DNA of 64,000 nt from NCBI RefSeq assembly GCF_009664365.1, contig NZ_CP044310.1, positions 6,325,501 to 6,389,500 of the forward strand, read 5' to 3'. The notes below the pieces were generated by a model. It was not told the origin of the DNA. It did no database searches and worked only from the letters and a program-made list of their open reading frames with translations. The DNA is from Paenibacillus xylanilyticus. GTDB lineage: Bacteria > Bacillota > Bacilli > Paenibacillales > Paenibacillaceae. A program made the translations under genes and the position numbers. Below are positions 8,237 to 17,213 of this stretch, piece after piece (positions within the stretch are counted from its first letter, which is position 1; each line of letters starts with the position of its first letter).

Positions 8237-9751
8237 ATGAAAAGATTGGCACTACTATGTCTAATATTCATTCTAAGTATCGGTGCGTCGGGGCAAGCCA
8301 TGGCCTACGCAACGATGGACTCAGGCAAAGGCATCATAGAAGATCCTGCACTGGAAAACGGACTTAAACTGATCTTGAACAAACCGGTAGATTCACCCTT
8401 AACTTCCTCCGACCTGGAACAGCTTACCGTTGTTGATCTGAGTAATGCAGGGATACAGAGCCTGTCGGGACTGGAGTATGCGACCAACCTGACACATCTC
8501 CGCCTATATGGCAATGAGATTGAGGATCTGACCCCGCTGAAGCATCTGGACCAGCTCCGGGAAATCGACGTAAGCAATAATTATATTACCTCCATTGATC
8601 CACTCGCTGACCTGAAGGAACTGGGACGGCTGTACATCAGCAACAACTCTATCTCTTCTATAGAAGTGGTTCGTGGCTTCACCCGCTTACATACGTTTTA
8701 CGCGAGTGGCAATCAAATTTACAGCCTATCTGCCTTGTCTGATCTAGATCATCTGAAATGGCTGGAGATTTCCAACAATGAGATTACGGATCTGTCTCCA
8801 CTGGTTCATCAATCTCGGCTGCAGCAGCTGAACGTAGCAAATAATCGGCTTCAATCACTGGCCCCACTGACCGAAATGGACAATACATTATTGAGACTAA
8901 ACGTGGCAGGCAATGCCATCTCGGACCTGACACCCTTGCAGCATATGACGCGTCTTCAGGGGCTCGACATTTCGAGTAACCACATTCAGCACCTCAAGGC
9001 ACTTGAAGGTTTGGTGCGGTTAACCGAGCTTAATGCGGAATCCAATCAGATCTATGATCTGGAGCCATTACGACAGCTCACCAAGCTGGAGGTACTGAAG
9101 CTTGCAAACAATCGTGTATGGGATCTGACGCCGATTGCCGATTTTACTTTTACACAGGCTATTCCCGTGAATACGGTCCAGGACATCGGAGCCTCCACCT
9201 CTGTATCTCCTAATGTACTGACCCCAATGACAGAAGCGGATTCCGCTGGATTGACCGTGCAAAATAACTACCTGGACGTATCGAGTGGCAGCAGTACCAT
9301 GAGTCTCCTTAACCAGATGAATGTGCGGGAACAGAAACGCACACCGCAAGGCCGTTTCCAGCGTCTGATCGAAGGATCGACCACAGCCTATGTGGGTGAT
9401 CGCACATACGCCCTGGAAGCTGCACCTTTTATCCATGAAGGGCGTACGTATGTGCCACTGCGATTTGTGTCCGAACAACTGAATGCCCAGGTGGGTTGGG
9501 ATCGCAACAAGCAGGAGGCCGTAATCACACAAGGTGAACAAACCATTCGCTGGACTGCCGGCAACAAACAGGTAGTGGTAGATGGTTCGCTCCTGATGAA
9601 TGATGCCCCCTTGTTGATCGAAAACGGTACGGCTTTTGTGCCTGTCCGCTTTGTTTCGGAGCAGCTTAACACGACAGTCGGATATATCGGGCGAAGCAAA
9701 ACGATTTTGATTTTTGAGAATAAACAGGCGGACAACAGTATTGACTCTTAA
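8237..9751 (+). CDS. Secreted leucine-rich-repeat protein with copper-amine-oxidase-like stalk domain
   Basis: About 504 residues. A signal peptide (KRLALLCLIFILSIGASG...AMA) precedes roughly ten tandem 22-residue LRRs of the internalin/SDS22 type (about 60-300, repeating L..L.L..N.I.DL.PL). The C-terminal region (about 370-500) carries two copies of the YVPLRFVSEQLNA-like motif of the copper amine oxidase N-terminal stalk domain, common in Paenibacillus exported proteins. The LRRs suggest protein or glycan binding at the cell surface. GGAGGG at 8221-8226 supports the ATG at 8237, not 8228. No LPXTG or SLH anchor is seen, so it may be released or held by the stalk domain. Confidence 0.88.
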   Translation: MKRLALLCLIFILSIGASGQAMAYATMDSGKGIIEDPALENGLKLILNKPVDSPLTSSDLEQLTVVDLSNAGIQSLSGLEYATNLTHLRLYGNEIEDLTPLKHLDQLREIDVSNNYITSIDPLADLKELGRLYISNNSISSIEVVRGFTRLHTFYASGNQIYSLSALSDLDHLKWLEISNNEITDLSPLVHQSRLQQLNVANNRLQSLAPLTEMDNTLLRLNVAGNAISDLTPLQHMTRLQGLDISSNHIQHLKALEGLVRLTELNAESNQIYDLEPLRQLTKLEVLKLANNRVWDLTPIADFTFTQAIPVNTVQDIGASTSVSPNVLTPMTEADSAGLTVQNNYLDVSSGSSTMSLLNQMNVREQKRTPQGRFQRLIEGSTTAYVGDRTYALEAAPFIHEGRTYVPLRFVSEQLNAQVGWDRNKQEAVITQGEQTIRWTAGNKQVVVDGSLLMNDAPLLIENGTAFVPVRFVSEQLNTTVGYIGRSKTILIFENKQADNSIDS

Positions 9752-9762
9752 ATGTTACGATA

Positions 9763-9811
9763 AATAAGCCTATCGCAGGTTCTTGTATGAACTACATGCG
9801 ATAGGCTTATT
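9763..9811. terminator. Bidirectional hairpin between convergent genes
   Basis: A 15-bp perfect stem (9763-9777 with 9797-9811) has an inner GGTTC/GAACT helix in the loop. It lies between the LRR gene and the convergent phosphotransferase gene. T-tracts are short, so it may be a moderate terminator. Confidence 0.65.
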
Positions 9812-9826
9812 ATTTATACAATCGGT

Positions 9827-10765
9827 TTAATCCTTTGGCACATCCCAGCTAGCCAGCATACCCCTCGCCATCTCCATGGTCGACTCTTCCCCTGTGATTA
9901 GAGCAAACTTAGCAACCAGTACCGGGTAAGCAGCCCACTGCTCCCGAATATGCTCAAACATCCGGGGCCATGTTTTTCCCCCTGCCTTTTCGTAACGCTT
10001 TAACAGATCGCGCAATCCGGCATCCTGGAAAAGCCCATACAAGATCACAAAATCCTTCCCCGGATCAGCGATCTCCGCTTCCGTCCAGTCGATAAGCCCG
10101 GTAACCCGCTGTGTAGGATCGACGATAATATGCGGTGGATGCAGATCACCATGATTGAATGTGACGTGCTCAGGCCAGAAATGGTCTGTAGATACCCATT
10201 TTTCCCACCGCTCGGCGAGTCGCTCCGGTACCGTGAAGCTCTGCTTAATCTGCTCCATATTGGCGGCAAACTCCTGGCGGACTTCCCTAGGCGTTTTGCT
10301 CAGCACTCCGTCTTGTACTGCTGCACTGGCATCAATACCATGCAGTTGTACGAGTGCAGCAGCCAGTGAATCAAAGAATACATCCGATAGGTCTTCCAGT
10401 GGAAAGCGCCATGCATATCCTCCCCCAGCAGGATCGAACACAGCAATCGGTTCACCGTCCAGCAAGGGGTACGCAATCAGCTCCGGTGTACAAATTTGCC
10501 AATCCGGCACTTTAACAGACAAGTGCTCCTTCACAACCCCCAATACCTTGCGCTCATTCTCGGCACGCTCCCATACATCTCCACGTCTCGGCTGGCGCAG
10601 AACCCACTTTTGCCCACTCTCATCCGTAGCAAAGGCCACCCTGAAGTCCATCCCCGACTCATTGATTTCCATCGAATCTTTGCGGATTCGAAGCCCATTC
10701 TGTTCAGCAAGCAGCCATATCTCCTGTTGAAGTTTTACCTGTTCATTCGAAATTGGTCCTGTCAT
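9827..10765 (-). CDS. Macrolide 2'-phosphotransferase (Mph family)
   Basis: A 312-residue APH-fold kinase. The layout follows the Mph(A)/(B) family closely: a DFRVAFA...WVLRQPRR ATP-lysine region, a VPDW and AYPLLDGEP segment, the catalytic HGDLHPPHI (Brenner) motif near 200, and the metal-binding IDWTEAEIADPGKD. These enzymes inactivate 14- and sometimes 16-membered macrolides by phosphorylating the desosamine 2'-OH with GTP. Chromosomal Mph enzymes are known in Paenibacillus. Of two in-frame ATGs, the one at 10765 is correctly spaced after GGGGAGG. An intrinsic terminator lies directly upstream of the ribosome binding site, suggesting attenuation. Resistance activity is not shown by sequence alone. 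Confidence 0.85.
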   Translation of the reverse strand: MTGPISNEQVKLQQEIWLLAEQNGLRIRKDSMEINESGMDFRVAFATDESGQKWVLRQPRRGDVWERAENERKVLGVVKEHLSVKVPDWQICTPELIAYPLLDGEPIAVFDPAGGGYAWRFPLEDLSDVFFDSLAAALVQLHGIDASAAVQDGVLSKTPREVRQEFAANMEQIKQSFTVPERLAERWEKWVSTDHFWPEHVTFNHGDLHPPHIIVDPTQRVTGLIDWTEAEIADPGKDFVILYGLFQDAGLRDLLKRYEKAGGKTWPRMFEHIREQWAAYPVLVAKFALITGEESTMEMARGMLASWDVPKD

Positions 10766-10792
10766 ACCCATTCCTCCCCTTTTCCTCAGAAA

Positions 10793-10824
10793 AATAAAAA
10801 AACACAGACATTCACGCCTGTGCT
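10793..10824 (-). terminator. Terminator-like hairpin in the leader of the Mph gene
   Basis: On the minus strand GCACAG(GCG)...(TGT)CTGTGT folds into a stem of about nine pairs with some G·U, followed by seven T. It lies 5' of the Mph start (about 30 nt), with no gene of the same strand immediately upstream to terminate. A premature terminator that controls Mph is the simplest reading. Confidence 0.7.
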
Positions 10825-11054
10825 TGATCTCGGATTAAGGGATATACCTAAATATGTGCAGTCCAATAGTGGTACACCAAAGAACCACTCCTAGACAAGA
10901 GTGTCCACTATCGATTACGGCATACGTGTAAATAGGCAAACCACTCCCGATTATCTGCACACAGGCAGCAAACAGCACGCGTAAACAAACGTTTCGCTGC
11001 TATCTCAATCGGAAAAAATGTGCCACACGTATCCCTCCGTTCAATAAGTTACCC
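10825..11054 (-). promoter_or_regulatory. Structured 5' leader of the Mph gene with possible 7-codon leader peptide
   Basis: This stretch has no ordinary gene. On the minus strand, GGAGGG (11038-11033) is followed at 4 nt by a GTG-started 7-codon frame (11028-11005) reading V-W-H-I-F-S-D-stop. Downstream are hairpins, including a long ATAGTGG...CCACTAT pairing with inner CACTC/GAGTG. GCCTGTG (10966-10960) is exactly complementary to CACAGGC (10822-10816), the 5' arm of the terminator, so it could act as an antiterminator. This resembles ribosome-stalling attenuation of erm, vmlR and similar genes. No clear promoter was found. Confidence 0.5.
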
Positions 11055-11254
11055 CTATGCTAACATATTCCAATTCCTGGTACCAGCATGAATTTCCTGA
11101 TTTGCCCATGTACCTAGGTCAATTCCTCCACTGGCCTTCCTGCATATAGAGTATAATGAACAGGTATACGATATAGGTATGGTGCAATGCTTATAGTAAG
11201 CATCCTGCACGTCTCTGGTATGAGCACTTAAAACTAATGCAAAAGAGGTTAACA

Positions 11255-12703
11255 ATGAGCAAGCAACAATTCAAAGATTATAAGCTTGGCGAAGAGATCG
11301 TCCGGGCACTGGATAGTCTGGGTTATGAAACGCCAACCGAGGTTCAGACTGAAGTGATTCCGGTCGCTTTGGAAAATAAAGACCTCGTGGTCAAATCCCA
11401 GACAGGCAGTGGTAAAACAGCTGCGTATGGTATTCCGATTTGTGAGCTGGTGGAATGGAATGAAAATAAACCGCAGGCTCTAATTCTCACGCCCACCCGT
11501 GAACTGGCCCTGCAGGTCAATGAAGACATCACCAATATTGGACGCTATAAGCGGATTAAAGCCACGGCACTCTATGGACAATCTCCTTTTTATGTTCAAA
11601 AAGCAGAGCTAAAGCAAAGAACACATGTAGCCGTAGGTACGCCGGGACGTGTGCTGGACCATATCGAACGCGGCACGCTGCCGCTCGAGCGGATTGCCTA
11701 TCTCGTCATTGACGAGGCGGATGAAATGCTGAACATGGGCTTTATCGAGACGGTACAGGCTATCATTCAGGCCTTGCCTAGCGAACGCGTAACGATGTTA
11801 TTCTCCGCTACATTCCCTGAGGACGTTGCCCGTCTCTCACGCAAGTATATGGATCATCCGGTAGAGATCGAGATCAAAGCAAGTGGTCTCACAACAGCTA
11901 CAATAGAACACGAGGTTGTTCGGGTATCCGAAGTCAACAAGACTGCTGTGCTGGAGGATCTATTTATCGTGGAAAATCCGGACAGCTGCATTGTATTCTG
12001 CCGTACACAGGAGAACGTGGATAAACTGTTCCGGGTGATGGCTGACCTGGACTACCCAGCAGACCGAATCCACGGAGGCATGGAGCAGGACGAGCGGATC
12101 GAAGTCATGAATGCATTCAGAAGAGGTCAATTCCGTTATTTGATTGCAACCGATGTTGCGGCACGTGGAATCGATATCACGAATATCACTCATGTCATCA
12201 ACTATGATATTCCGCTGGAAAAAGAGAGCTATGTGCACCGTACAGGCCGTACCGGACGTGCTGGTAAGACAGGCAAGGCCATCACGCTGGTTACGCCGAA
12301 GGATGGCAGACGCCTGGCCGAGATTGAATCCTATATCGGATTCGAGATCCCGGTCGTTCCGGCGCCATCTGAAGAAGCTGTCGATCGCCGCAGGGAAGAA
12401 TTCGAGAAACGCCTGAAGATTGTACCTGAGCGCAAAAAAGACAAGCGTGAGCAGCTGAACCAGCAGATCATGAAGCTGAACTTCAACGGCGGCAAAAAGA
12501 AAAAGCTGCGTGCCGTGGACTTTGTAGGTACCATCGCCAAACTGGAGGGGGTCACCGCAGATGATATCGGGATTATCACCATTCTCGATAATGTGACTGA
12601 TGTAGAGATTCTAAACGGCAAAGGCCCGCTTGTACTGGAAATGATGCAAAACACAACGGTCAAGGGCAAGCAGCTGAAGGTCCGCAAAGGGAAGCATGTG
12701 TAA
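11255..12703 (+). CDS. dbpA: DEAD-box ATP-dependent RNA helicase DbpA (YxiN-type)
   Basis: About 482 residues. The motifs appear in order: Q motif (F..Y.L), motif I SQTGSGKT, Ia PTRELALQ, Ib GTPGR, II DEAD, III SAT, V RGIDI and VI HRTGRTGR. A ~75-residue C-terminal RNA-recognition domain follows (from FNGGKKKKLRAVDFVG), the DbpA/YxiN domain that binds hairpin 92 of 23S rRNA. The likely role is remodelling of the peptidyl-transferase region during 50S assembly. GAGG precedes the ATG at 11255; the longer frame from 11237 has no ribosome binding site. A TATAAT at 11152-11157 may be the -10 element, but its -35 is weak. Confidence 0.93.
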   Translation: MSKQQFKDYKLGEEIVRALDSLGYETPTEVQTEVIPVALENKDLVVKSQTGSGKTAAYGIPICELVEWNENKPQALILTPTRELALQVNEDITNIGRYKRIKATALYGQSPFYVQKAELKQRTHVAVGTPGRVLDHIERGTLPLERIAYLVIDEADEMLNMGFIETVQAIIQALPSERVTMLFSATFPEDVARLSRKYMDHPVEIEIKASGLTTATIEHEVVRVSEVNKTAVLEDLFIVENPDSCIVFCRTQENVDKLFRVMADLDYPADRIHGGMEQDERIEVMNAFRRGQFRYLIATDVAARGIDITNITHVINYDIPLEKESYVHRTGRTGRAGKTGKAITLVTPKDGRRLAEIESYIGFEIPVVPAPSEEAVDRRREEFEKRLKIVPERKKDKREQLNQQIMKLNFNGGKKKKLRAVDFVGTIAKLEGVTADDIGIITILDNVTDVEILNGKGPLVLEMMQNTTVKGKQLKVRKGKHV

Positions 12704-12734
12704 GCACATGATACGAATTTAATATATCTTAGAA

Positions 12735-12768
12735 GAGGGAGTGTCTTGAGGCACTCCTTCTTTGATTT
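12735..12768 (+). terminator. Intrinsic terminator of dbpA
   Basis: GAGGGAGTG (12735-12743) pairs with CACTCCTTC (12752-12760), one G·U, followed by TTTGATTT. Confidence 0.7.
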
Positions 12769-12904
12769 ATACAGGTTTTCAGCAAGCAGAAGAACATATC
12801 TTATACAAAAACCCCCCGCTCTCGCCGCTTTATATCGAAAAGCACTTCTTTGTTCAGCAATGGATGAATTGTTCACTTGAAACGAATGGAAGTCCAGCTA
12901 GAAT

Positions 12905-12922
12905 ATATGTGAAAGCGCTACA
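12905..12922 (+). promoter_or_regulatory. Possible cre/LacI-type operator before the GH43 gene
   Basis: TGTGAAAGCGCTACAC contains the core of a CcpA cre site (TGAAAGCGCT) but the right half is one base short. It lies about 35 nt before the GH43 start, a plausible place for carbon repression. Weak match. Confidence 0.35.
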
Positions 12923-12952
12923 CTTTGCTCATACCTTGGGGAGGTGCATGTA

Positions 12953-14821
12953 ATGAGAAGCAGGAAGTATGCATGGATTCTGGTTCTGACTCTGACACTG
13001 ACGATGTTTGGCTTCCATCCGGAACGAACGGACGCGGCAAGTGTGACCATTAGCAACGGCTCCGATTGGCTGGATACCGCAGGTAACCCCATTCATGCGA
13101 ACAGCGGCAATATTCTGAAAGTGGGAAGCACGTATTATTGGTATGGTGAGCATGCGGTAAGTGGCAAGTTTGACAGTGTTAACGTCTATACTTCAACCGA
13201 TCTGAAAAACTGGACATTCAGCAATGCCATCCTCACCAAGGATTCCGCAACAGAGCTTGCCTCCAGCAAGATTGAGCGCCCCAAAGTGATCTACAATCCC
13301 GCTACGCAGCAGTATGTGCTCTGGGCACATTATGAGAACGGAACGGATTATAATCTGGGACGTGTCGCCGTAGCGACCAGCAATACACCAAGTGGCAAAT
13401 TCACGTATGAGGGCAGCTTCCGGCCACTGGACTATGAGTCCCGCGATATGACAGTGTTCGTGGATACCGATGGTACGGGCTATCTCATCAGTGCGTCACG
13501 CAAGAATGGCGGAGCGAACGATACGATGGCTATTTTCAAAATGAACGCAAGCTATACAGGCGTAGAATCCTTTGTTGGCTGGTTATTTGAGAACAGCTAC
13601 CGAGAGGCCCCTGCCGTTGTGAAAAAGGGAAACCGCTATTACCTCTTCACCTCCCAGGCCGCTGGCTGGTATCCGAATCAGGGGGCTTATGCGACAGCCA
13701 CATCCATGACTGGACCATGGTCTGCACTGACCCCTTCTGGCAATCCCTCTGCCTTTGGATCGCAGATTCATGATATTGCCACGATTACAGGCAGCAGCAC
13801 CACGTCCTATATTTATATGGGAGACCGCTGGAATCCAATGAATCTGGGCGAGCACAAGCATATCTGGCTCCCTCTGACCCTGAACGATACCAACGGAACG
13901 GCATCACTGGAGTGGTATAAGGATTGGAGTATCGATGCTGCTGCAGGTACGGTAGCGCCGTCCTCTCTCGTCAATCACGCTCAAGGCAAGACAGCTACGG
14001 CCATTTCGACAGCCTCCGGTTCTTCCGCTGCCAATGTAAATGACGGTAACTACCAGACTTCGTGGGCGGCCTCTTCCAATACATGGCCTGCTTGGTGGCA
14101 GGTTGACTTCGGAGTGCCGAAGACCATTACCGAGATCGATATCTCCTGGTTTATGTATAAAGGATCGGAGGGGTATTACAAATACAAGATTGAGATCAGC
14201 AACGATGGTGTCAACTATTCCACACTGGATCGGACCAATAACCTGACCTACGGGTTTACCACAGATACAGTGCACTTTACGGCCCGCTATGTACGTATCC
14301 ATATGGTAAATGCCGTGCTGTGGAACAACCCGGGTAATTGGTACACTCCAACACTGCATGAGGTTAAAATGCTGGGACCTGCTGCCCCGGAAGCGACAGG
14401 CTACAGCCAGTTCAGCTCACATAACTATCCGGACCGTTCTATCCGGCATTCCAATTTCACAGCTCGTATTGACGCGAATGTCTCACCTGCACTTGACTCC
14501 CAGTTCCGCGTTGTTCCTGGTCTCGCCAGCTCAACGGGCATTTCGCTGGAGTCCATCAACTTCCCGGGATACTTCCTGAAGCGAAACAGCAGCAACAAAA
14601 TTGTGCTTGAAGCCTATGTAGACACAGCCGCTTATAAGGGAGATGCAACCTTTCTGAGCAGCCCCGGCTGGGCAGACAGCTCCAAAATATCACTCCAATC
14701 ATACAGCCAGCCCGGGTATTACATCCGGCACTATGACTACGTACTGCAGCTAGATACCATTAACGCATCCAGCAGCTCTACCGTGAAAAGCGACGCTACG
14801 TTCGGGCGAATCAATTTCTAG
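12953..14821 (+). CDS. Secreted GH43 glycoside hydrolase with F5/8-type and AbfB-like binding modules
   Basis: About 622 residues. A signal peptide ends near ...TDAAS. A five-bladed GH43 catalytic domain spans about 35-335; WLDTAGNPIHANSG...YYWYGEH is typical of the exo-beta-1,3-galactanase branch (subfamily 24). A discoidin/F5-8 type C carbohydrate module follows at about 345-480, then an AbfB (CBM42-like) beta-trefoil at about 485-620 with repeated SxxxPxxxIRHxNF-type motifs. It probably trims arabinogalactan side or main chains outside the cell. GGGGAGG supports the ATG at 12953. It stands alone; the arabinose operon 30 kb away could use released arabinose (inference). Confidence 0.88.
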   Translation: MRSRKYAWILVLTLTLTMFGFHPERTDAASVTISNGSDWLDTAGNPIHANSGNILKVGSTYYWYGEHAVSGKFDSVNVYTSTDLKNWTFSNAILTKDSATELASSKIERPKVIYNPATQQYVLWAHYENGTDYNLGRVAVATSNTPSGKFTYEGSFRPLDYESRDMTVFVDTDGTGYLISASRKNGGANDTMAIFKMNASYTGVESFVGWLFENSYREAPAVVKKGNRYYLFTSQAAGWYPNQGAYATATSMTGPWSALTPSGNPSAFGSQIHDIATITGSSTTSYIYMGDRWNPMNLGEHKHIWLPLTLNDTNGTASLEWYKDWSIDAAAGTVAPSSLVNHAQGKTATAISTASGSSAANVNDGNYQTSWAASSNTWPAWWQVDFGVPKTITEIDISWFMYKGSEGYYKYKIEISNDGVNYSTLDRTNNLTYGFTTDTVHFTARYVRIHMVNAVLWNNPGNWYTPTLHEVKMLGPAAPEATGYSQFSSHNYPDRSIRHSNFTARIDANVSPALDSQFRVVPGLASSTGISLESINFPGYFLKRNSSNKIVLEAYVDTAAYKGDATFLSSPGWADSSKISLQSYSQPGYYIRHYDYVLQLDTINASSSSTVKSDATFGRINF

Positions 14822-14867
14822 TTTAACGTGGTGAAGGCTGATCTCATCCGTAAGATCCCACTGTTAT

Positions 14868-14908
14868 AAAGGCTGCATCTTAGAATCTGATCTAAGTGTG
14901 CAGCCTTT
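14868..14908 (+). terminator. Intrinsic terminator of the GH43 gene
   Basis: AAAGGCTGCA and TGCAGCCTTT form a 10-bp outer stem, with an inner TTAGA/TCTAA helix. The T-tail is short. Confidence 0.65.
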
Positions 14909-15023
14909 GGTTATCTGGATCGGTTCGTATCACGCTGCTCTTTTGCCTCATAAGCGAATTCTGTAAATCTCTAATAGATGGCTCCCTGAATGTGCCATTT
15001 CACATGTAATAACGAATCTTTAC

Positions 15024-15059
15024 ACAAAAAAAGCCACACTAGATTTCCCTAATGTGGCT
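15024..15059 (-). terminator. Intrinsic terminator of the 88-aa gene
   Basis: AGCCACA (15032-15038) pairs with TGTGGCT (15053-15059), extended by CTA/TAG across one mismatch. Seven T follow on the minus strand. Confidence 0.8.
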
Positions 15060-15067
15060 CTTCATCC

Positions 15068-15334
15068 TTATTTCTTGGAATACACAATCTTCTTAATACT
15101 GTCGATGGACAGGAAAAAACGTTCCGTCAGCTCATGTACAGTTACACCTGCAGCGAATAGGCGCCGGATCTGCTCATTACGCTCTTTCACAACCGCCCTG
15201 CTGCCCGATTTTTCGCCCCACTTTTTGTGAGCTTCCTTCGGTTTTGGAATGTAAACCAGCCCACCCGGGATGTGCCTCTGGATCTCTTTTAATAATTCTT
15301 CCGGCAAGATCGCATCTGCATTGATATAATTCAT
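15068..15334 (-). CDS. CD3324-family small HTH protein
   Basis: An 88-residue protein that resembles the CD3324 (Mor-transcription-activator-like) family. The N-terminus contains ALP-type hydrophobic residues and a GGLVYIPKPKEAHKKWGEKSG segment. The C-terminal half (about 50-85) reads as a helix-turn-helix: RNEQIRRLFAAGVTVHELTE, then FLSIDSIKKIVY. Such proteins are probably small DNA-binding regulators, but no target is known. The gene is monocistronic with its own terminator. About 285 nt upstream (15335-15619) hold no gene I can support. Confidence 0.75.
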   Translation of the reverse strand: MNYINADAILPEELLKEIQRHIPGGLVYIPKPKEAHKKWGEKSGSRAVVKERNEQIRRLFAAGVTVHELTERFFLSIDSIKKIVYSKK

Positions 15335-15619
15335 GCTGCTCCGCTCCTTAAAATTAGTCTTTAAGGCAGCAGAGTCATACGACGTACACTTCCGAGTTCT
15401 ATGTGGCGGAAAGGAAAGTCATGGCTCTATGCAAACAACCGCCGTTGTTCATCGCATGGACTCTGCATAGAGCGGATCGTGAAACCTCTTATGAATTGAA
15501 TCATGGTAGCCCCCCATTCGGCACCCATAGGTTAGGCGCTGTTTGATTCCCACACATGAATCCATTCGATCCACACACGGCGATATCCTCCTGATCAGCA
15601 CCATTCCATCGCCTCCACA

Positions 15620-16522
15620 TTAAGAATACTGGCTCCAACTCTTCTTCAGCATCTCCCGAACAGCCTGCTGCAATGGTTCTGGCGAGACCACTTTAACTTC
15701 AGGACCGTAGGCAAGCAGCTTCCGTGCAGTGAATGGGAATTCCTCTAGGGGAACCAGCCCTCGCCATTCATTGCCTTGAATCGACTGGAACAGCACATCC
15801 GAATGTGCGAGTCTTGTACCAAACTCGGTGAAATGCAGCACCACTTCTACGCCTTCCCTGTCGTCTTCGGAATTAAACCATGCCTGCAGGCTGGGAATGG
15901 ACTCATCTATGGAATCAAGCACTCTCAATTGCTGCATGCGGTCCACGCGATATAACAACACATGCTCCTTATGACGTGCAGGCATGTACCAAAATCCATT
16001 TTCATAGTAGATGCCAATAGGATAGGCCTGTGTTTCTTTCCTCCCTTTTCGGGAATGATACGTAAATTCAATCTCTCTTTTATCTACGGCAGCATGAAGA
16101 ATTTCGGTCGTTAACATTTCTGCGTGCTCACCCGGATGCTGTACAAACGTCACATGTTCTCTCATGCGTACAATCAGGTCCTGCACATCCGCCGGCAAGG
16201 TGGAGAAATACTGTTCCGCCAAATGCTCTCGCATGGATCCATACGGAAAATCCGGGACCTGCTGCAAATATTCGATCATCAGAAACAGACCAAGTGCCTC
16301 GTTCTGTGTCAGCTGCAGGGGCGGCAGAATTCGATTAGGCAAAACCCTGTAACCCCCATTCACGCCGACCTCCGTGTACAAAGGAAACCCCATCTCCTGC
16401 AGCGCATCCAAGTCACGCTGAATGGTACGGACGGATACACCGAATCGTTCCGCCAGTTCACGGGCGGTAAACTTTTTTCTTGAATCCATCAGTCTCATTA
16501 TGGCTAGTTTTCGACCATTCAT
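15620..16522 (-). CDS. HTH-WYL transcriptional regulator (YafY-type)
   Basis: A 300-residue regulator. An N-terminal winged HTH of the HTH_11/DeoR type (about 3-60, with FTARELAERFGVSVRTIQRDL) is followed by a linker and a WYL domain (about 135-205) and WCX-type C-terminus. WYL proteins sense nucleic-acid or nucleotide ligands. It is divergent from the RibD-like reductase gene across a 75-bp gap and likely regulates that gene and itself. The frame is open to 16546, but AGGTGG spaced 7 nt before the ATG at 16522 marks the start. Confidence 0.88.
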   Translation of the reverse strand: MNGRKLAIMRLMDSRKKFTARELAERFGVSVRTIQRDLDALQEMGFPLYTEVGVNGGYRVLPNRILPPLQLTQNEALGLFLMIEYLQQVPDFPYGSMREHLAEQYFSTLPADVQDLIVRMREHVTFVQHPGEHAEMLTTEILHAAVDKREIEFTYHSRKGRKETQAYPIGIYYENGFWYMPARHKEHVLLYRVDRMQQLRVLDSIDESIPSLQAWFNSEDDREGVEVVLHFTEFGTRLAHSDVLFQSIQGNEWRGLVPLEEFPFTARKLLAYGPEVKVVSPEPLQQAVREMLKKSWSQYS

Positions 16523-16597
16523 GATTGCACCACCTAACTGCGTCAATATTTGTCATAGTTAGAGTGTATCATATGAAACAGAAGGGAGCGATCTATT

Positions 16598-17125
16598 ATG
16601 TCCAATAAAGTAGTGCTGTACATTGCGATGAGTCTGGATGGTTATATTGCAAGAAAGGACGGTTCGGTAGATTGGCTGTTTGACGTGGAAGGGGATGGCG
16701 GAGATAACGGGTATGCTGCATTTTATCAAACGATTGGGACAGTAGTCATGGGCCGAACCACGTACGAAGACGTGCTTAAGCTATCCGAAGATTTCCTATA
16801 TGCAGACCGACCCACATATGTACTCTCCCGTTCGGAGCAGCCGCCTGCCCCTCATGTGCAGTTTACAACTGAGCCCGTGGAGAGCCTGATTCCCCGTTTA
16901 CAGCAGGCATCCGATGCCGATCTATGGATTGTTGGCGGCGGCCAGCTGGTTCAGGCCGTTATGGAAAAACGACTGCTTCATGAAATTGAAGTGGCCATCA
17001 TTCCGAAAATTCTCGGAGAAGGCATCCCCTTATTTCCCCAGGGAATTGTACCGAGTAATCTGAAGATGATGAGAACACAGACACTCGGTCAGATCGTATC
17101 CATCCTTTATCAGGTTCAGATATAA
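16598..17125 (+). CDS. Dihydrofolate reductase/RibD C-terminal family protein (YyaP-like)
   Basis: A 175-residue protein of the RibD C-terminal/DHFR superfamily. MSLDGYIA at the N-terminus, the NADP-binding GRTTYE and the glycine-rich IVGGGQL segment are typical. Members are small NADPH-dependent reductases of mostly unknown substrate; it is too divergent to be the essential folA. GAAGGGAG lies upstream of the ATG. It is divergent from a WYL regulator, a common pairing, which suggests inducible expression. A bidirectional terminator follows. Confidence 0.88.
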   Translation: MSNKVVLYIAMSLDGYIARKDGSVDWLFDVEGDGGDNGYAAFYQTIGTVVMGRTTYEDVLKLSEDFLYADRPTYVLSRSEQPPAPHVQFTTEPVESLIPRLQQASDADLWIVGGGQLVQAVMEKRLLHEIEVAIIPKILGEGIPLFPQGIVPSNLKMMRTQTLGQIVSILYQVQI

Positions 17126-17142
17126 CCCAACCAATACGAGAA

Positions 17143-17178
17143 AAAGACCACGCTCCCCCAAGAAGAAGTGTGGTCTTT
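17143..17178. terminator. Bidirectional intrinsic terminator
   Basis: AAAGACCAC (17143-17151) pairs with GTGGTCTTT (17170-17178), with T-rich sequence on both sides. It separates the convergent reductase and esterase genes. Confidence 0.8.
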
Positions 17179-17213
17179 GTTTTATTCAGCCAGCCCTGGT
17201 ACGGCATTCCTCA

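Noticed and set aside
10155..10730. 191-codon plus-strand frame
   Set aside because: Antisense to the Mph gene, Ser/Arg-rich low-quality translation.
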